Below, one piece after another: positions 7,903 to 18,630 of a stretch of 64,000 nt of DNA. The stretch spans positions 36,504 through 100,503 of the forward strand of contig JAEWDF010000119.1 in assembly GCA_023390245.1 (NCBI GenBank). Reading direction: 5' to 3'. Source of the DNA: Pseudomonadota bacterium. Lineage in GTDB: Bacteria > Pseudomonadota > Alphaproteobacteria > Caulobacterales > Caulobacteraceae. The translations under genes and the position numbers were made by a program. Below the pieces are notes generated by a model. That model had not been told where the DNA came from. It saw only the letters and a list, made by a program, of their open reading frames with translations, and did no database searches. How positions within the stretch are numbered: position 1 is the first letter of the stretch; each line of letters starts with the position of its first letter.

Positions 7903-8232
7903 TCTTTTCTCCCCAACTGCGCTCCCCGTCCGCGCCGGCCCATCCGGGCGCCGGGAACTGTCGTTGTGCGTTGCAGCATGCCGGTCCGGCGGGCGTCCCG
8001 TCAATATTCACTAACGACTGAGTGACTATTGACGGAGTTTCTCGGGAATGAAATCCTGCGGTCGCGAGGTCGAAAGGCGTCTGGGGGACTTTAGAGCGCG
8101 GTGCGGCGCCGGCCGGCGGAACCGGATCGCGTCATCCGGTTCAAGCTGGCCTCTGGCGGTCAGGGCCAATCAACAAGGTCGCCCTGCGCGACCAGTATGG
8201 CGGCGCCTGAGCCGGCCTTCGGGGGAATCTTC
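7903..8232. other. 330-bp divergent intergenic region between SDR and thiolase
   Basis: It holds the large inverted repeat at 7999-8034, whose outer arms each carry TTGACG, a -35-like element facing outward on both strands. The rest shows no convincing gene. A 62-codon open frame at 8048-8236 has no protein-like character, and the thiolase alignment only begins at 8233. Confidence 0.6.
7999..8034. promoter_or_regulatory. 36-bp inverted repeat, putative TetR operator for the divergent SDR and thiolase genes
   Basis: Left arm CGTCAATATTCACT (7999-8012), 8-bp spacer AACGACTG, right arm AGTGACTATTGACG (8021-8034). Thirteen of the 14 arm positions are complementary. Each end contains TTGACG pointing outward, so a bound repressor would cover the -35 regions of both divergent promoters. 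The size fits a TetR dimer or pair of dimers. Confidence 0.65.
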
Positions 8233-9411
8233 ATGAGCGATGTCTTCATCCTGTCCGGCGTGCGGACCGCTGTCGGGTCCTTCGGCGGGGCGCTGAAGGA
8301 TGCGCCGCCGACGGAACTGGCCGCGCGCGTGTCGGCCGAGGCGATCCGCCGGTCCGGCCTGGAGGCCGGGACGGTCGGCCATGTCGTCTTCGGCCAGGTG
8401 ATTCCGACCGAGCCGCGCGACGCCTACCTGGCCCGCTGGGCGGCGCTGGAATCCGGCTGCGCGGTCGAGACTCCGGCCTTCGGCGTCAATCGCCTGTGCG
8501 GCTCCGGCCTGCAGGCGGTGGTGTCGGCGGCGCAGGTGCTGACGCTGGGGGAGGCGGAGGTCGCCGTCGCCGGCGGGGCCGAGTCGATGAGCCGCGCGCC
8601 CTATCTGGTTCCCGCCGCGCGCTTCGGCGCCAAGATGGGCGACGCGGTCATGGTCGACGGCCTGACCGGCGCCCTGACCGATCCGTTCAACCGCTACCAC
8701 ATGGGCGTGACGGCCGAGAACGTGGCGGAGCGCTACGGCATCGATCGCGCCGCCCAGGACGACGCCGCCTTCGAGAGCCATCGCCGCGCCTCGGCCGCCG
8801 ACCGCGAGGGCCGGTTCGTCGAACAGATCCTGCCGATCGAGATCAAGGTGAAGGGCAAGCCCGCCGTCTTCGACCGCGACGAGCATATCCGCCACGACGC
8901 CGCGCGGGCCGACTTCGACCGGCTGCGGCCGGTGTTCAAGGCGGACGGCTCGGTCACCGCCGGAAACGCCTCGGGCGTCAACGACGGGGCGGCGGCGCTG
9001 GTGCTGGCGAGCGGGGCGCGCGTGAAGCGCGAGGGCCTGGCGCCGATGGCGCGGATCGTCGCTTGGGGCCATGCGGGCGTCGATCCGGCCTATATGGGCC
9101 TGGGGCCGATTCCGGCCGTGCGGCGGGCGCTGGAGCGCGCCGGCCTGACGGTCGCGGACATGGACGTGATCGAATCCAACGAGGCCTTCGCGGCCCAGGC
9201 CTGCGCGGTGTCGCGCGAACTGGGCTTCGACCCCGACAAGGTCAATCCGAACGGCAGCGGCATATCGATCGGCCACCCGGTCGGCGCCACCGGAGCGATC
9301 AACGCCGTCAAGGCGGTCCATGAACTCCAGAGGACGGGCGGCCGCTACGCCCTGGCGACCATGTGCATCGGCGGCGGGCAGGGCATCGCCGTCATCCTCG
9401 AACGCTGCTGA
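8233..9411 (+). CDS. Acetyl-CoA C-acyltransferase (thiolase)
   Basis: The 392-residue protein matches thiolases in length and motifs: MSDVFILSGVRTAVGSFGG at the start, nucleophile C89 in NRLCGSGLQAV, ESNEAFAAQ (about 314-322), H348 in GHPVGATGA and C378 in CIGGGQG. It catalyses thiolytic cleavage of a 3-ketoacyl-CoA, or the reverse condensation. The frame runs further upstream, but ATG 8233 is fixed by homology. It is followed 45 bp later by the GH1 gene. With the divergent SDR it supplies the last two steps of a beta-oxidation round. No acyl-CoA dehydrogenase or enoyl-CoA hydratase lies nearby. Confidence 0.95.
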   Translation: MSDVFILSGVRTAVGSFGGALKDAPPTELAARVSAEAIRRSGLEAGTVGHVVFGQVIPTEPRDAYLARWAALESGCAVETPAFGVNRLCGSGLQAVVSAAQVLTLGEAEVAVAGGAESMSRAPYLVPAARFGAKMGDAVMVDGLTGALTDPFNRYHMGVTAENVAERYGIDRAAQDDAAFESHRRASAADREGRFVEQILPIEIKVKGKPAVFDRDEHIRHDAARADFDRLRPVFKADGSVTAGNASGVNDGAAALVLASGARVKREGLAPMARIVAWGHAGVDPAYMGLGPIPAVRRALERAGLTVADMDVIESNEAFAAQACAVSRELGFDPDKVNPNGSGISIGHPVGATGAINAVKAVHELQRTGGRYALATMCIGGGQGIAVILERC

Positions 9412-9456
9412 CAACGAAAGAACGCCCGGAAAACGCCGGGCCCCAGGGAGGAAGCC

Positions 9457-10797
9457 ATGCCGAAATCAACCCTTGCGCCCGTGCGCAGACGCGACCTTCT
9501 CGCCGGCGGGGCGGCCCTGACGGCGGCGCCGACCGTGGCGACGGCCCGGTCCACGTCGACCGTCCGGCCCGCGCGCCGTCCCGCCCCGGCCGGATTCCTC
9601 TGGGGCACGGCGATCTCCAGCTACCAGAGCGAGGGCGGCAATACGAACAGCGACGCCTGGCTGATGGAGAACCTCCAGCCCAGCATGTTCAAGGAACGGT
9701 CCGGCGACGCCTGCGACAGCTATCACCGCTACGAGGAAGACTTCGCCCTTGCGGCCGGGCTGGGCTTCAACTGCTATCGCTTCGGCATAGAGTGGGCGAG
9801 GGTGGAGCCCAGCGAGGGTTTCTTCTCCAACGCCGAGCTGGATCACTATGCGCGCATGCTGGAGGCGTGCCGCGCGCGCGGCCTGTCGCCGATGATCACC
9901 CTGAACCATTTCACCACGCCGCTGTGGTTCGCTCAGCGCGGCGGCTTCGAGGTCGAGGACGCGCCCGAGCTGTTCGCCCGCTATTGCGGCAAGGTGGTGG
10001 AGCGGCTGGGCCATCTGATGGATCGGGTGACCACCTTCAACGAGGCGAACATCCGCCTGCTGGTGGACCTGATGCCCCAGATCAGCCAGTTCGCGTCGGT
10101 GGTGAAGGCCGCCATCGCCGCGGCGGCCGAGGCGACGAATTCGCCGAAATTCTCGCGCCTGGCCTATGCCGATCCGGAGGTTTCCACCCCGATCATGCAG
10201 GCGGCGCACCGGCGGGCCTATGACGTCATCAAGGCGCTGCGGCCGGACCTGCCGGTCGGGATCACCCTGACGACGCAGGACATCCAGTCGGTCGGCGCGC
10301 CGGAACTGGTCGAGGCCTATCGACGCCGGCTCTATGGTGACTGGGTCGAGGTGGCGCGCACCCATTCGGACTTCTTCGGCGTCCAGACCTACACTCGCTT
10401 CGTCTTCGACGACGACGGCATGGTCGCGCCGTCGCCGGACGCGGAGCTGACGCTGTCGGGCTACGAATTCTATCCTCAGGCGCTGGAGAACACGATCCGC
10501 TGGGCGCATGAGGCGGTCGGCAAGCCGATCTTCGTGACCGAGAGCGGGATTTCCACGAACGACGATGCGCGCCGCATCGCCTTCATCGACGCGGCGCTGG
10601 ACGGCGTGCGCGCCTGCCTGGACGACGGCGTCCAGGTGCACAGCTATCTGTACTGGTCGCTGCTGGACAATTTCGAATGGACTTCGGGCTACGGCGTGCC
10701 GTTCGGCCTGGTCGCCGTCGACCGCGAGACCTTCAAGCGCACCCCGCGGCCCAGCGCCCTGCACCTGGGCCGCATCGCCAGGGCGAACGTGATCTGA
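9457..10797 (+). CDS. Exported GH1 beta-glucosidase-like glycoside hydrolase
   Basis: The 446-residue protein begins with a Tat-type signal (VRRRDLLAGGAALTAAPTVATA), then the GH1 barrel opening FLWGTAISSYQSEGG. Acid/base Glu196 is in TFNEAN (family TxNEP) and nucleophile Glu362 is in FVTESG (family TENG), followed by SYLYWSLLDNFEWTSGYGVPFGLVAVD. Both active-site glutamates are present, but the Pro after NE and the Asn of ENG are replaced, so the aglycone/glycone site may be unusual. A periplasmic GH1 next to a thiolase, a TonB receptor and an esterase suggests deglycosylation of a lipid, terpenoid or phenolic glycoside. It is probably cotranscribed with the thiolase (gap 45 bp, RBS GGGAGGA). 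Confidence 0.9.
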   Translation: MPKSTLAPVRRRDLLAGGAALTAAPTVATARSTSTVRPARRPAPAGFLWGTAISSYQSEGGNTNSDAWLMENLQPSMFKERSGDACDSYHRYEEDFALAAGLGFNCYRFGIEWARVEPSEGFFSNAELDHYARMLEACRARGLSPMITLNHFTTPLWFAQRGGFEVEDAPELFARYCGKVVERLGHLMDRVTTFNEANIRLLVDLMPQISQFASVVKAAIAAAAEATNSPKFSRLAYADPEVSTPIMQAAHRRAYDVIKALRPDLPVGITLTTQDIQSVGAPELVEAYRRRLYGDWVEVARTHSDFFGVQTYTRFVFDDDGMVAPSPDAELTLSGYEFYPQALENTIRWAHEAVGKPIFVTESGISTNDDARRIAFIDAALDGVRACLDDGVQVHSYLYWSLLDNFEWTSGYGVPFGLVAVDRETFKRTPRPSALHLGRIARANVI

Positions 10798-10800
10798 CGG

Positions 10801-11568
10801 CTATAGCGACTGGCCGTCGTCCACCGCGATGATCGAGCCGGTCATGAAACGGGCGGCCGGTCCGGCCAGCAGGAGCAGGGCCTGGTCCAGGGCGTCGGCG
10901 TCCATCAGGCGGCGGCGAGGAAAGCCCTCGATCTGGGCCCTGCCGGCGTCCGTGGCGAACCAGTCGGCGTTGATCTCCGTCTCGATGTAGCCGGGCGCGA
11001 TGACGTTGACGGCGATGTGGCGCCGGGCCCATTCGCGGGCCAGGCCCTGGGTCAGGGAGATCACCGCCGCCTTGGAGGCGCAATAGGCCGTCAGCCCCGG
11101 CAACTGGGTCAGGCCGGCGATGGAGGCGATGTTGACGATCCGCGCCTCGCCCGCCTCGGCGACGCCGCTGTCGATCATGCGCTTGGCCGCCTCGCGCGCG
11201 GCGACATAGACGCCCCGGACATTGACGTCGAAGGTCTGGTCCAGGCTCTCGACCGGCAGCGACAGGGCCGCGCCGTCGCCGCTAACCCCCGCATTGTTGA
11301 CCAGGATCGACAGCGGCCCCAGCGCCGCCTGGGCGTGGTCCATCGCCGCGCCGATGGCGTCGGCGTCTGCGACGTCCAGGGGAATCGCCACGGCCTCGCC
11401 GCCGGCGGCCCGGATCGCCTCCACCTCGCGCTCCAGCCGGTCCGTCCGCCGCGCCGCCAGGGCGACCTTGGCGCCCGCGCCGGCCAGCAGGTGCGAGAAG
11501 CGCAGGCCCAGGCCGCTGGACGCCCCGGTGATGAAGGCGGTGCGGTTGGACAGGGGATGGTCGGTCAT
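10801..11568 (-). CDS. Short-chain dehydrogenase/reductase (FabG-like)
   Basis: From ATG 11568 (GAGGAAA ribosome-binding site) the product is 255 residues, a classical SDR. It has TGASSGLG (14-21), AARRTDRL after the second strand suggesting NADP, NNAG (91-94), catalytic S149 in NIASIAGL, Y162 and K166 in YCASK, and a C-terminal tail RFMTGSIIAVDDGQSL. It is convergent with the GH1 gene (3-bp gap) and divergent from the TonB-receptor operon at 11716, sharing the 147-bp control region between them. Its substrate is probably a hydroxyl or keto intermediate of the same pathway as the flanking genes. Confidence 0.9.
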   Translation of the reverse strand: MTDHPLSNRTAFITGASSGLGLRFSHLLAGAGAKVALAARRTDRLEREVEAIRAAGGEAVAIPLDVADADAIGAAMDHAQAALGPLSILVNNAGVSGDGAALSLPVESLDQTFDVNVRGVYVAAREAAKRMIDSGVAEAGEARIVNIASIAGLTQLPGLTAYCASKAAVISLTQGLAREWARRHIAVNVIAPGYIETEINADWFATDAGRAQIEGFPRRRLMDADALDQALLLLAGPAARFMTGSIIAVDDGQSL

Positions 11569-11617
11569 GGGGTTTCCTCGCCTTGGTGCGGCATTTTCGA
11601 CCTTCCTAGCAAAGAAA

Positions 11618-11631
11618 CTCACGCACGTGAG
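11618..11631. promoter_or_regulatory. Inverted repeat in the divergent SDR / TonB-operon control region
   Basis: CTCACG, CA, CGTGAG: perfect 6-bp arms. It is followed by GCGAATATTGACAGG, which contains a -35-like TTGACA and resembles the ATATT/TATTGACG outer arm of the repeat at 7999-8034. It is a candidate operator for one of the two TetR paralogues. Confidence 0.45.
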
Positions 11632-11715
11632 AGCGAATATTGACAGGCGCTCCAAGGCGTGGCCCACTCCTCTCAAGCGCCGACACTCATGATCGGCGCG
11701 TGGGAGGGTAATCAG

Positions 11716-14061
11716 ATGAAAGCGATACTGCTCGCTTCCGCGTGCGTGGCTGCGCCCATGATGGCCTTGGCCGCCGCGCCCGCCTGGGCTCAGGATCAGG
11801 ACACGGCTCAGGCGTCACGCAACGAAGACCAGGCTCGACAATCCACGGCCGTCGAGGACGTCATCGTCACCGCCACGCGGCGCGCCGAACGCATCCAGGA
11901 CGTGCCGGTCAGCATCACCAGCCTGTCGCAGGAAGACCTGAACGAGCGCGGCATCGTCAACTACGACGGCCTGGCCAACGCCACGCCGGGCGTCGTGCTG
12001 AACCGGGCCTCGGCCAACTTCAACAATTTCACGGCGCGCGGCATCGCCACCAACGGCTATGGCGCGAACCTGCAGAGCACGGTCGCCATCTACCTGGACG
12101 AACTGCCGATCTCGTCGAACGGCAATTCGACCATCCTCGACCCCAACCTCTACGACGTGGAGCGGATCGAATTCCTGCGCGGGCCTCAGGGCACGCTGTT
12201 CGGATCGGGCTCGCTGGCCGGAGCGCTGCGCATCCTGACCCACGATCCCGATCCGTCCGGCTTCGACGCCTCGGCCCTGGTCGACCTGGGGACGATGAGC
12301 GAGGGCGGCCTGCGTCAGCGCTACAACGCCATGGTGAACATCCCGCTGGTCGAGGACCAACTGGCGCTGCGCGTCGTCGGCTTCTCGCGCAACGAGAAGG
12401 GCTGGGTCGACAACGTCGGCACCGGCATCGAGGACGCCAACACCCTGGTCCAGTACGGCGGTCGCGCGATCCTGCTGTGGGAGCCGACGGACCGGTTCTC
12501 GGCGCGATTCATGTATTCGCACGAGATCAGCAATCCGCACGATTCCTCGCTGACCAATCCGGATCGCGGCGAGTTCGTCCGTTACACGGACCGTCCTGAC
12601 AAATTCCAGAGCGACATGACGAACTACAACGTCACCCTGGAATACCAATTCGACGGTGCGCGCCTGACCAGTTCGACGACGCAGTCGGACTACACCGGCC
12701 TGTTCTATGTCGACCTGGCGGGAACTTACGCTCAGTCCTTCCCCTTCGCGCTCGACGCCGACGCGTGGGACAAGACCTTCGTACAGGAGGTCCGCCTGGT
12801 CTCCGATCCAGGCGGTCGCTTCGACTGGTCGGTCGGCGGCTTCTATACCCGCAAGCGGCGCGACGTGGATTACGGCTACCGTTCCAATCCGGAATTCCTG
12901 GCGGAATACCGACTTTCCGGCCTGCCGGATGAATATTACCAGCGCTTCGACTCGCATTTCGTCAGTCACGAGATCGCTGCGTTCGGTCAGTTGACCTACC
13001 GGTTCACGCCGGACCTGTGGGTGACCGGCGGCCTCCGCTACGGCAAGACGGATGCCCAAGGCTTCACCGAGGAAGGCGGCTACAACTCCAACTACCTCGC
13101 GTTGGCCTACGACATGACGGTCAACAACAACTATCAGGCCTACGCCGACTATTATTTCGGCTTCCTCGGGCTGGACAGCATCCCCCTCACCGTGACGGGT
13201 CCCTACGTCGAGGCGGCGGGCGTGAAGGCCGAAGAGGAGGGGCCGTCCTATCGGCTGAGCCTGTCCTGGCGGCCCAATCCCGCGGTCACGACCTATGCGG
13301 CCGTTTCGACGGGCTTCCGTCCGCCGATCGTGAACGCACAGGCGGGGGCGGTCAGCACCCTGGACCCGGACGACATCGTCATCCCCTATGGGGCCACTTC
13401 GGATGAGCTGATCAACTACGAGGTCGGGGTGAAGGGGCGGTGGTTCAACAATCGCCTGTTCGCCGACGTGGCGCTGTACTGGATCGACTGGAACGACATC
13501 CAGGTCCAGGCCAACCGCGTCTCGGATTCGATCCAGTTCGCCACCAACATCGGCGGCGCGACCAGCAAGGGGATCGAGGTCGCCGTCGTCGCCGTGCCGG
13601 CCGAAGGCTGGACGGTGGCGCTGAACGGCTCGCTCAACCAGGCCAAGGTCGACGACCTGACCGATCAGGAAGCGGCCATCTCCGGCGCCGTGATGGATGC
13701 GCGCCTGGCCGGGCCGGAAGTCTCGGCCTCCCTGCGCGTCAACTATGAATGGCAGGCGGCGGCGGGAGTCATGGCCAACGCCTCGGTGGCGGTCTCGCAC
13801 GTCGGCAGCTTCCCCAACGCCTTCCCGAACACGCCGGGCAAGCCGCTGATCCCCCTGCCGACCTATGACGACACCGACAGCTATACCTTCGTGAACGCGA
13901 ACCTAGCCTTCGCCTTCGACAAGTACACGGTGGCGGCCTACGTCGAGAACCTCTTCGACGACCACTCGATCAACTATGTCCACCCGGAGGCCTTCATCGA
14001 CGGCCGCTATGGCCGCCTGCGGCCCCGGACGATCGGCGTGCGCGTCGGGTATGAGTTCTGA
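11716..14061 (+). CDS. TonB-dependent outer-membrane receptor
   Basis: From ATG 11716 (GGGAGGG ribosome-binding site) the product is 781 residues. The signal peptide is MKAILLASACVAAPMMALAAAPAWA. A TonB-box-like segment VEDVIVTATRR leads into the plug (RIQDVPVSITSLSQEDL, ERIEFLRGPQGTLFGSGSLAGALRI), and the barrel ends in VRVGYEF. This sequence class, common in sphingomonads and Caulobacterales, is distinct from the three carbohydrate-type receptors elsewhere in the window and is often tied to hydrophobic or aromatic substrates. It is the first gene of a tightly spaced operon with MFS, carboxylesterase, acyl-CoA ligase and TetR genes, so it probably imports their common substrate across the outer membrane. 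Confidence 0.93.
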   Translation: MKAILLASACVAAPMMALAAAPAWAQDQDTAQASRNEDQARQSTAVEDVIVTATRRAERIQDVPVSITSLSQEDLNERGIVNYDGLANATPGVVLNRASANFNNFTARGIATNGYGANLQSTVAIYLDELPISSNGNSTILDPNLYDVERIEFLRGPQGTLFGSGSLAGALRILTHDPDPSGFDASALVDLGTMSEGGLRQRYNAMVNIPLVEDQLALRVVGFSRNEKGWVDNVGTGIEDANTLVQYGGRAILLWEPTDRFSARFMYSHEISNPHDSSLTNPDRGEFVRYTDRPDKFQSDMTNYNVTLEYQFDGARLTSSTTQSDYTGLFYVDLAGTYAQSFPFALDADAWDKTFVQEVRLVSDPGGRFDWSVGGFYTRKRRDVDYGYRSNPEFLAEYRLSGLPDEYYQRFDSHFVSHEIAAFGQLTYRFTPDLWVTGGLRYGKTDAQGFTEEGGYNSNYLALAYDMTVNNNYQAYADYYFGFLGLDSIPLTVTGPYVEAAGVKAEEEGPSYRLSLSWRPNPAVTTYAAVSTGFRPPIVNAQAGAVSTLDPDDIVIPYGATSDELINYEVGVKGRWFNNRLFADVALYWIDWNDIQVQANRVSDSIQFATNIGGATSKGIEVAVVAVPAEGWTVALNGSLNQAKVDDLTDQEAAISGAVMDARLAGPEVSASLRVNYEWQAAAGVMANASVAVSHVGSFPNAFPNTPGKPLIPLPTYDDTDSYTFVNANLAFAFDKYTVAAYVENLFDDHSINYVHPEAFIDGRYGRLRPRTIGVRVGYEF

Positions 14062-14063
14062 GG

Positions 14064-15392
14064 ATGGCCGGCTCGCCCCGCTCCTTGGCCGTGGGCGCGC
14101 ATGACGCGCGCCCCGGCGCCCGCGCCTGGTTCGTCCTGGCGATCCTCTGTTTCGTCTATGTCCTGAACTTTCTGGACCGGCAGCTGCTGTCGATCCTGGC
14201 CAAGCCGATCCAGGACGAGCTGGGGGTGACCGATGGTCAGCTGGGCCTGATCAGCGGCCTGTACTTCGCGCTGTTCTACTGCGTGCTGGCCATCCCGGTG
14301 GGATGGCTGGCGGACCGCACCAACCGGGTGCGGGTGCTGGCGCTGGCCTGCGGTCTGTGGAGCGCGGCCACGGCCGCGTGCGGCCTGTCCCAGAGCTATC
14401 CGCAACTGGCCGCCTCCCGCATGGCGGTGGGGGTCGGGGAGGCGGGCGGCGTGCCGCCCTCCTACGCCATCATCTCCGACTACTTTCCCTCGGGGACGCG
14501 GGGGACGGCGCTGAGCCTGTTCAACCTCGGCCCGCCGATCGGCCAGGCCCTGGGCGTCGCCTTCGGCGCGTCCATCGCCGCCGCCTATTCCTGGCGCGAC
14601 GCCTTCCTGTCGGTCGGCGTGGTCGGCGTGATCACCGCCCTGGTCGTCTGGCTGTTCGTGCGCGAGCCGAGGAAGGGCGGCCTGGACGCCCCGTTGGAAA
14701 CCCATCCTCCGGCCGACGCCGCTCCGATCCCCAAGGCGGGATTCTGGTCGACCTGCCGCATGTATTTCTCCAACCCGGTGCTGCGCGGCATGGCGCTGGC
14801 CTGCGGCGCGACGCAGTTCGTCACCTACGCCCTGCTGAACTTCGCGACCCTGTTCCTGATGCGCGAGAAGGGCATGACCCTGGCCGAGGTCGCGGTCTGG
14901 TACGCCCTGCTGGTCGGCGTCGCGGTCAGCCTGGGGATGTTCGCCTCGGGCCGGTTGATCGACCGGCTGGGTCGCCGGTTCAAGACCGCCTACGCCTATC
15001 TGCCGGCGGCGGGCCTGGCCATCGCCGCGCCCTTCTTCGCCGCCTTCATCTGGGCGCCGAGCTGGCCTCTGGCGCTGGCCTTCCTGGCCCTGCCGATGGG
15101 GCTGAACTACTTCTACCTGTCGCCGGCCGTCACCCTGGTCCAGGAGGAGGTGCGCCCCGACCAGCGCGTCCTGTCCGGCGCCCTGCTGCTGCTGGTCATG
15201 AACCTGATCGGCCTGGGCCTGGGGCCGACCTACCTGGGCGCCGTCAGCGACATGTTCCGGGCCAGCCATCCCGACAATTCGCTGCAGATGGCCTTCTACA
15301 CCCTGCTGCCCTTCTACGGGCTGGCGATCCTGATGTTCCTCGGGCTGGCCGGAAAGATCCGGCGCCAAGCCGCCAAGGAGGCCCTGTCATGA
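14064..15392 (+). CDS. MFS transporter (spinster / hexuronate-like)
   Basis: The 442-residue protein has 12 predicted membrane segments, beginning AWFVLAILCFVYVLNFLDRQLLSILAKPIQDELGVTDGQLGLISG. The NFLDRQLLS and GWLADRTNRVRVL motifs and RMAVGVGEAGGVPPSYAIISDYFP are typical of the spinster-like/ACS subfamily of Caulobacterales and sphingomonads. It starts 2 bp after the receptor stop and overlaps the esterase start by 4 bp (ATGA). Its role is probably inner-membrane uptake of the compound brought in by the receptor. Substrate specificity cannot be read from the sequence. Confidence 0.9.
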   Translation: MAGSPRSLAVGAHDARPGARAWFVLAILCFVYVLNFLDRQLLSILAKPIQDELGVTDGQLGLISGLYFALFYCVLAIPVGWLADRTNRVRVLALACGLWSAATAACGLSQSYPQLAASRMAVGVGEAGGVPPSYAIISDYFPSGTRGTALSLFNLGPPIGQALGVAFGASIAAAYSWRDAFLSVGVVGVITALVVWLFVREPRKGGLDAPLETHPPADAAPIPKAGFWSTCRMYFSNPVLRGMALACGATQFVTYALLNFATLFLMREKGMTLAEVAVWYALLVGVAVSLGMFASGRLIDRLGRRFKTAYAYLPAAGLAIAAPFFAAFIWAPSWPLALAFLALPMGLNYFYLSPAVTLVQEEVRPDQRVLSGALLLLVMNLIGLGLGPTYLGAVSDMFRASHPDNSLQMAFYTLLPFYGLAILMFLGLAGKIRRQAAKEALS

Positions 15393-17043
15393 GAAAGACG
15401 ACCCTTCGCACCCTTGCCGCCGCCTGCGCCGCCGCTCTGGCCGCCGGCTTCGTCCTGGCGACGCCCGCCGCGGCCCAGCCCGTCGTCGACGCTCCCGCCG
15501 GACCCCTGCGCGGGGAGGCGGTGGACGGCGTCGACGTCTTCCGGGGCGTGCCCTACGCCCTGCCGCCGACGGGATGGCGCCGCTGGCGTCCGCCGGCGGA
15601 GATGCCGCGCTGGACCCGGACCCGTGACGCGACCCGCTTCGGCGCCGCCTGTCACCAGCCCGTCGCGCGCGGCGAGAGCATCTACGCCGGCGACGAGCCG
15701 ACGATGAGCGAGGACTGCCTGTTCCTCAACGTCTGGGCGCCCGAGGGCGTGCGCGACGCGCCCGTCTTCGTCTGGATTCACGGCGGCGCCCTGAACACCG
15801 GCGCGGGCGGCGAGGCGATGTACGACGGCGCGCGTCTGGCCAGGTCGCAGGGCATGGTCGTGGTGTCGATCAACTATCGCCTTGGCGTGCTGGGCTATCT
15901 GTCCCATCCGGAGCTGAGCGCCGAATCGCGGCGCAAGGTCTCGGGCAACTACGGCCTTCTGGACCAGATCGCCGCCCTGAAGTGGGTCAAGGCCAACATC
16001 GCCGCCTTCGGGGGCGATCCCGGCAACGTCACCATCGCCGGCGAGTCCGCCGGCGCGCTCAGCGTCATGTATCTGATGGCGGCGCCGCCGGCGCGGGGCC
16101 TGTTCCACCGGGCGATCGCCGAGAGCGCCTACATGATCTCGACGCCGGAGCTGCGGTCGAGCCGTCACGGCGATCCGTCGGCCGAGACCGTCGGCCTGTG
16201 GCTGCAGGCCCAGCTCGGACGGCGCAATCTCGCCGACCTGCGCGGCATGGACGCCCAGGAGCTGACCACCTCGGCGCTCGCCAAGGGCTATGCGCCCTGG
16301 GGCACGATCGACGGTGAGATCCTGCCGGAGCAGCTCGTGGAGGTCTTCGACCGTGGCCAGCAGGCGCCGGTTCCGTTGATGACCGGCTTCAACGCTGGAG
16401 AGATTCGCTCGCTGCGGTTCCTCCTGCCGCCATCCCCGCCGACGGACGCCGCCGCCTATGAGCAGGCGATCCGCGCCAGCTATGGCGTCCTGGCCGACAC
16501 CTTCCTGCGCCTCTATCCGTCGTCGGACCTGGAGGAGAGCCTTCTGGCCACGCCGCGCGACGGCCTCTACGGCTGGACTTCCGAACGGCTGGTGCGGCGC
16601 CAGGCGCGCACCGGCCAGCCGGGCTTCCTGTACTTCTTCGACCACGGCTATCCGGAGATGGATGAAGCCAATCTCCACGCCTTCCACGCCTCGGAAATCC
16701 CGTTCGTCTTCGGCAACGCCGACCGCACGCCGCCGCGCTGGCCGAAGATTCCCGACACGGCGGAGGAGCGGTCCCTGTCGGACGCCATGATGGCCTATTG
16801 GGGCAGCTTCGCCCGGACCGGATCGCCGACGGCGCCGGGCCAGCCGGACTGGCCCGCCTATGGCGAGACCCGCGCCTACATGGCCTTCGAGGCGGAACCG
16901 GTCGTGCGCGAACGCCTGATGCCCGGCATGTTCGAGACCCATGAGACGGTGGTGTGCCGCCGGCGCGTCGCCGGGGGAATCCCCTGGAACTGGAACTTCG
17001 GCGTGCTGTCGCCGCCGTTGCCGCCCGAGACGCCGGCCTGCCC

Positions 17044-17047
<4 letters not shown>
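15389..17047 (+). CDS. Exported type-B carboxylesterase
   Basis: The 552-residue protein has signal peptide MRKTTLRTLAAACAAALAAGFVLATPAAAQ. The type-B carboxylesterase pattern follows: FRGVPYALPPTG, SEDCLFLNVW (108-116), oxyanion HGGA (131-134), nucleophile S220 in GESAGA, acidic E338 in GFNAGE, and H433 in FHASEIPFVFG. The family length is normal. It is located in the periplasm, where it would release an acid or alcohol from an ester. The start overlaps the MFS stop (ATGA) and the stop overlaps the next start (ATGA), so it is fully inside the operon. The following acyl-CoA ligase implies that a released carboxylic acid is then activated. Confidence 0.92.

Positions 17048-18616
<1,569 letters not shown>

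Positions 18617-18630
<14 letters not shown>

Noticed and set aside
8048..8236. 62-codon open frame upstream of the thiolase
   Set aside because: Arg/Ser-rich translation, no ribosome-binding site of note, and overlap with the thiolase start; no sign of coding.
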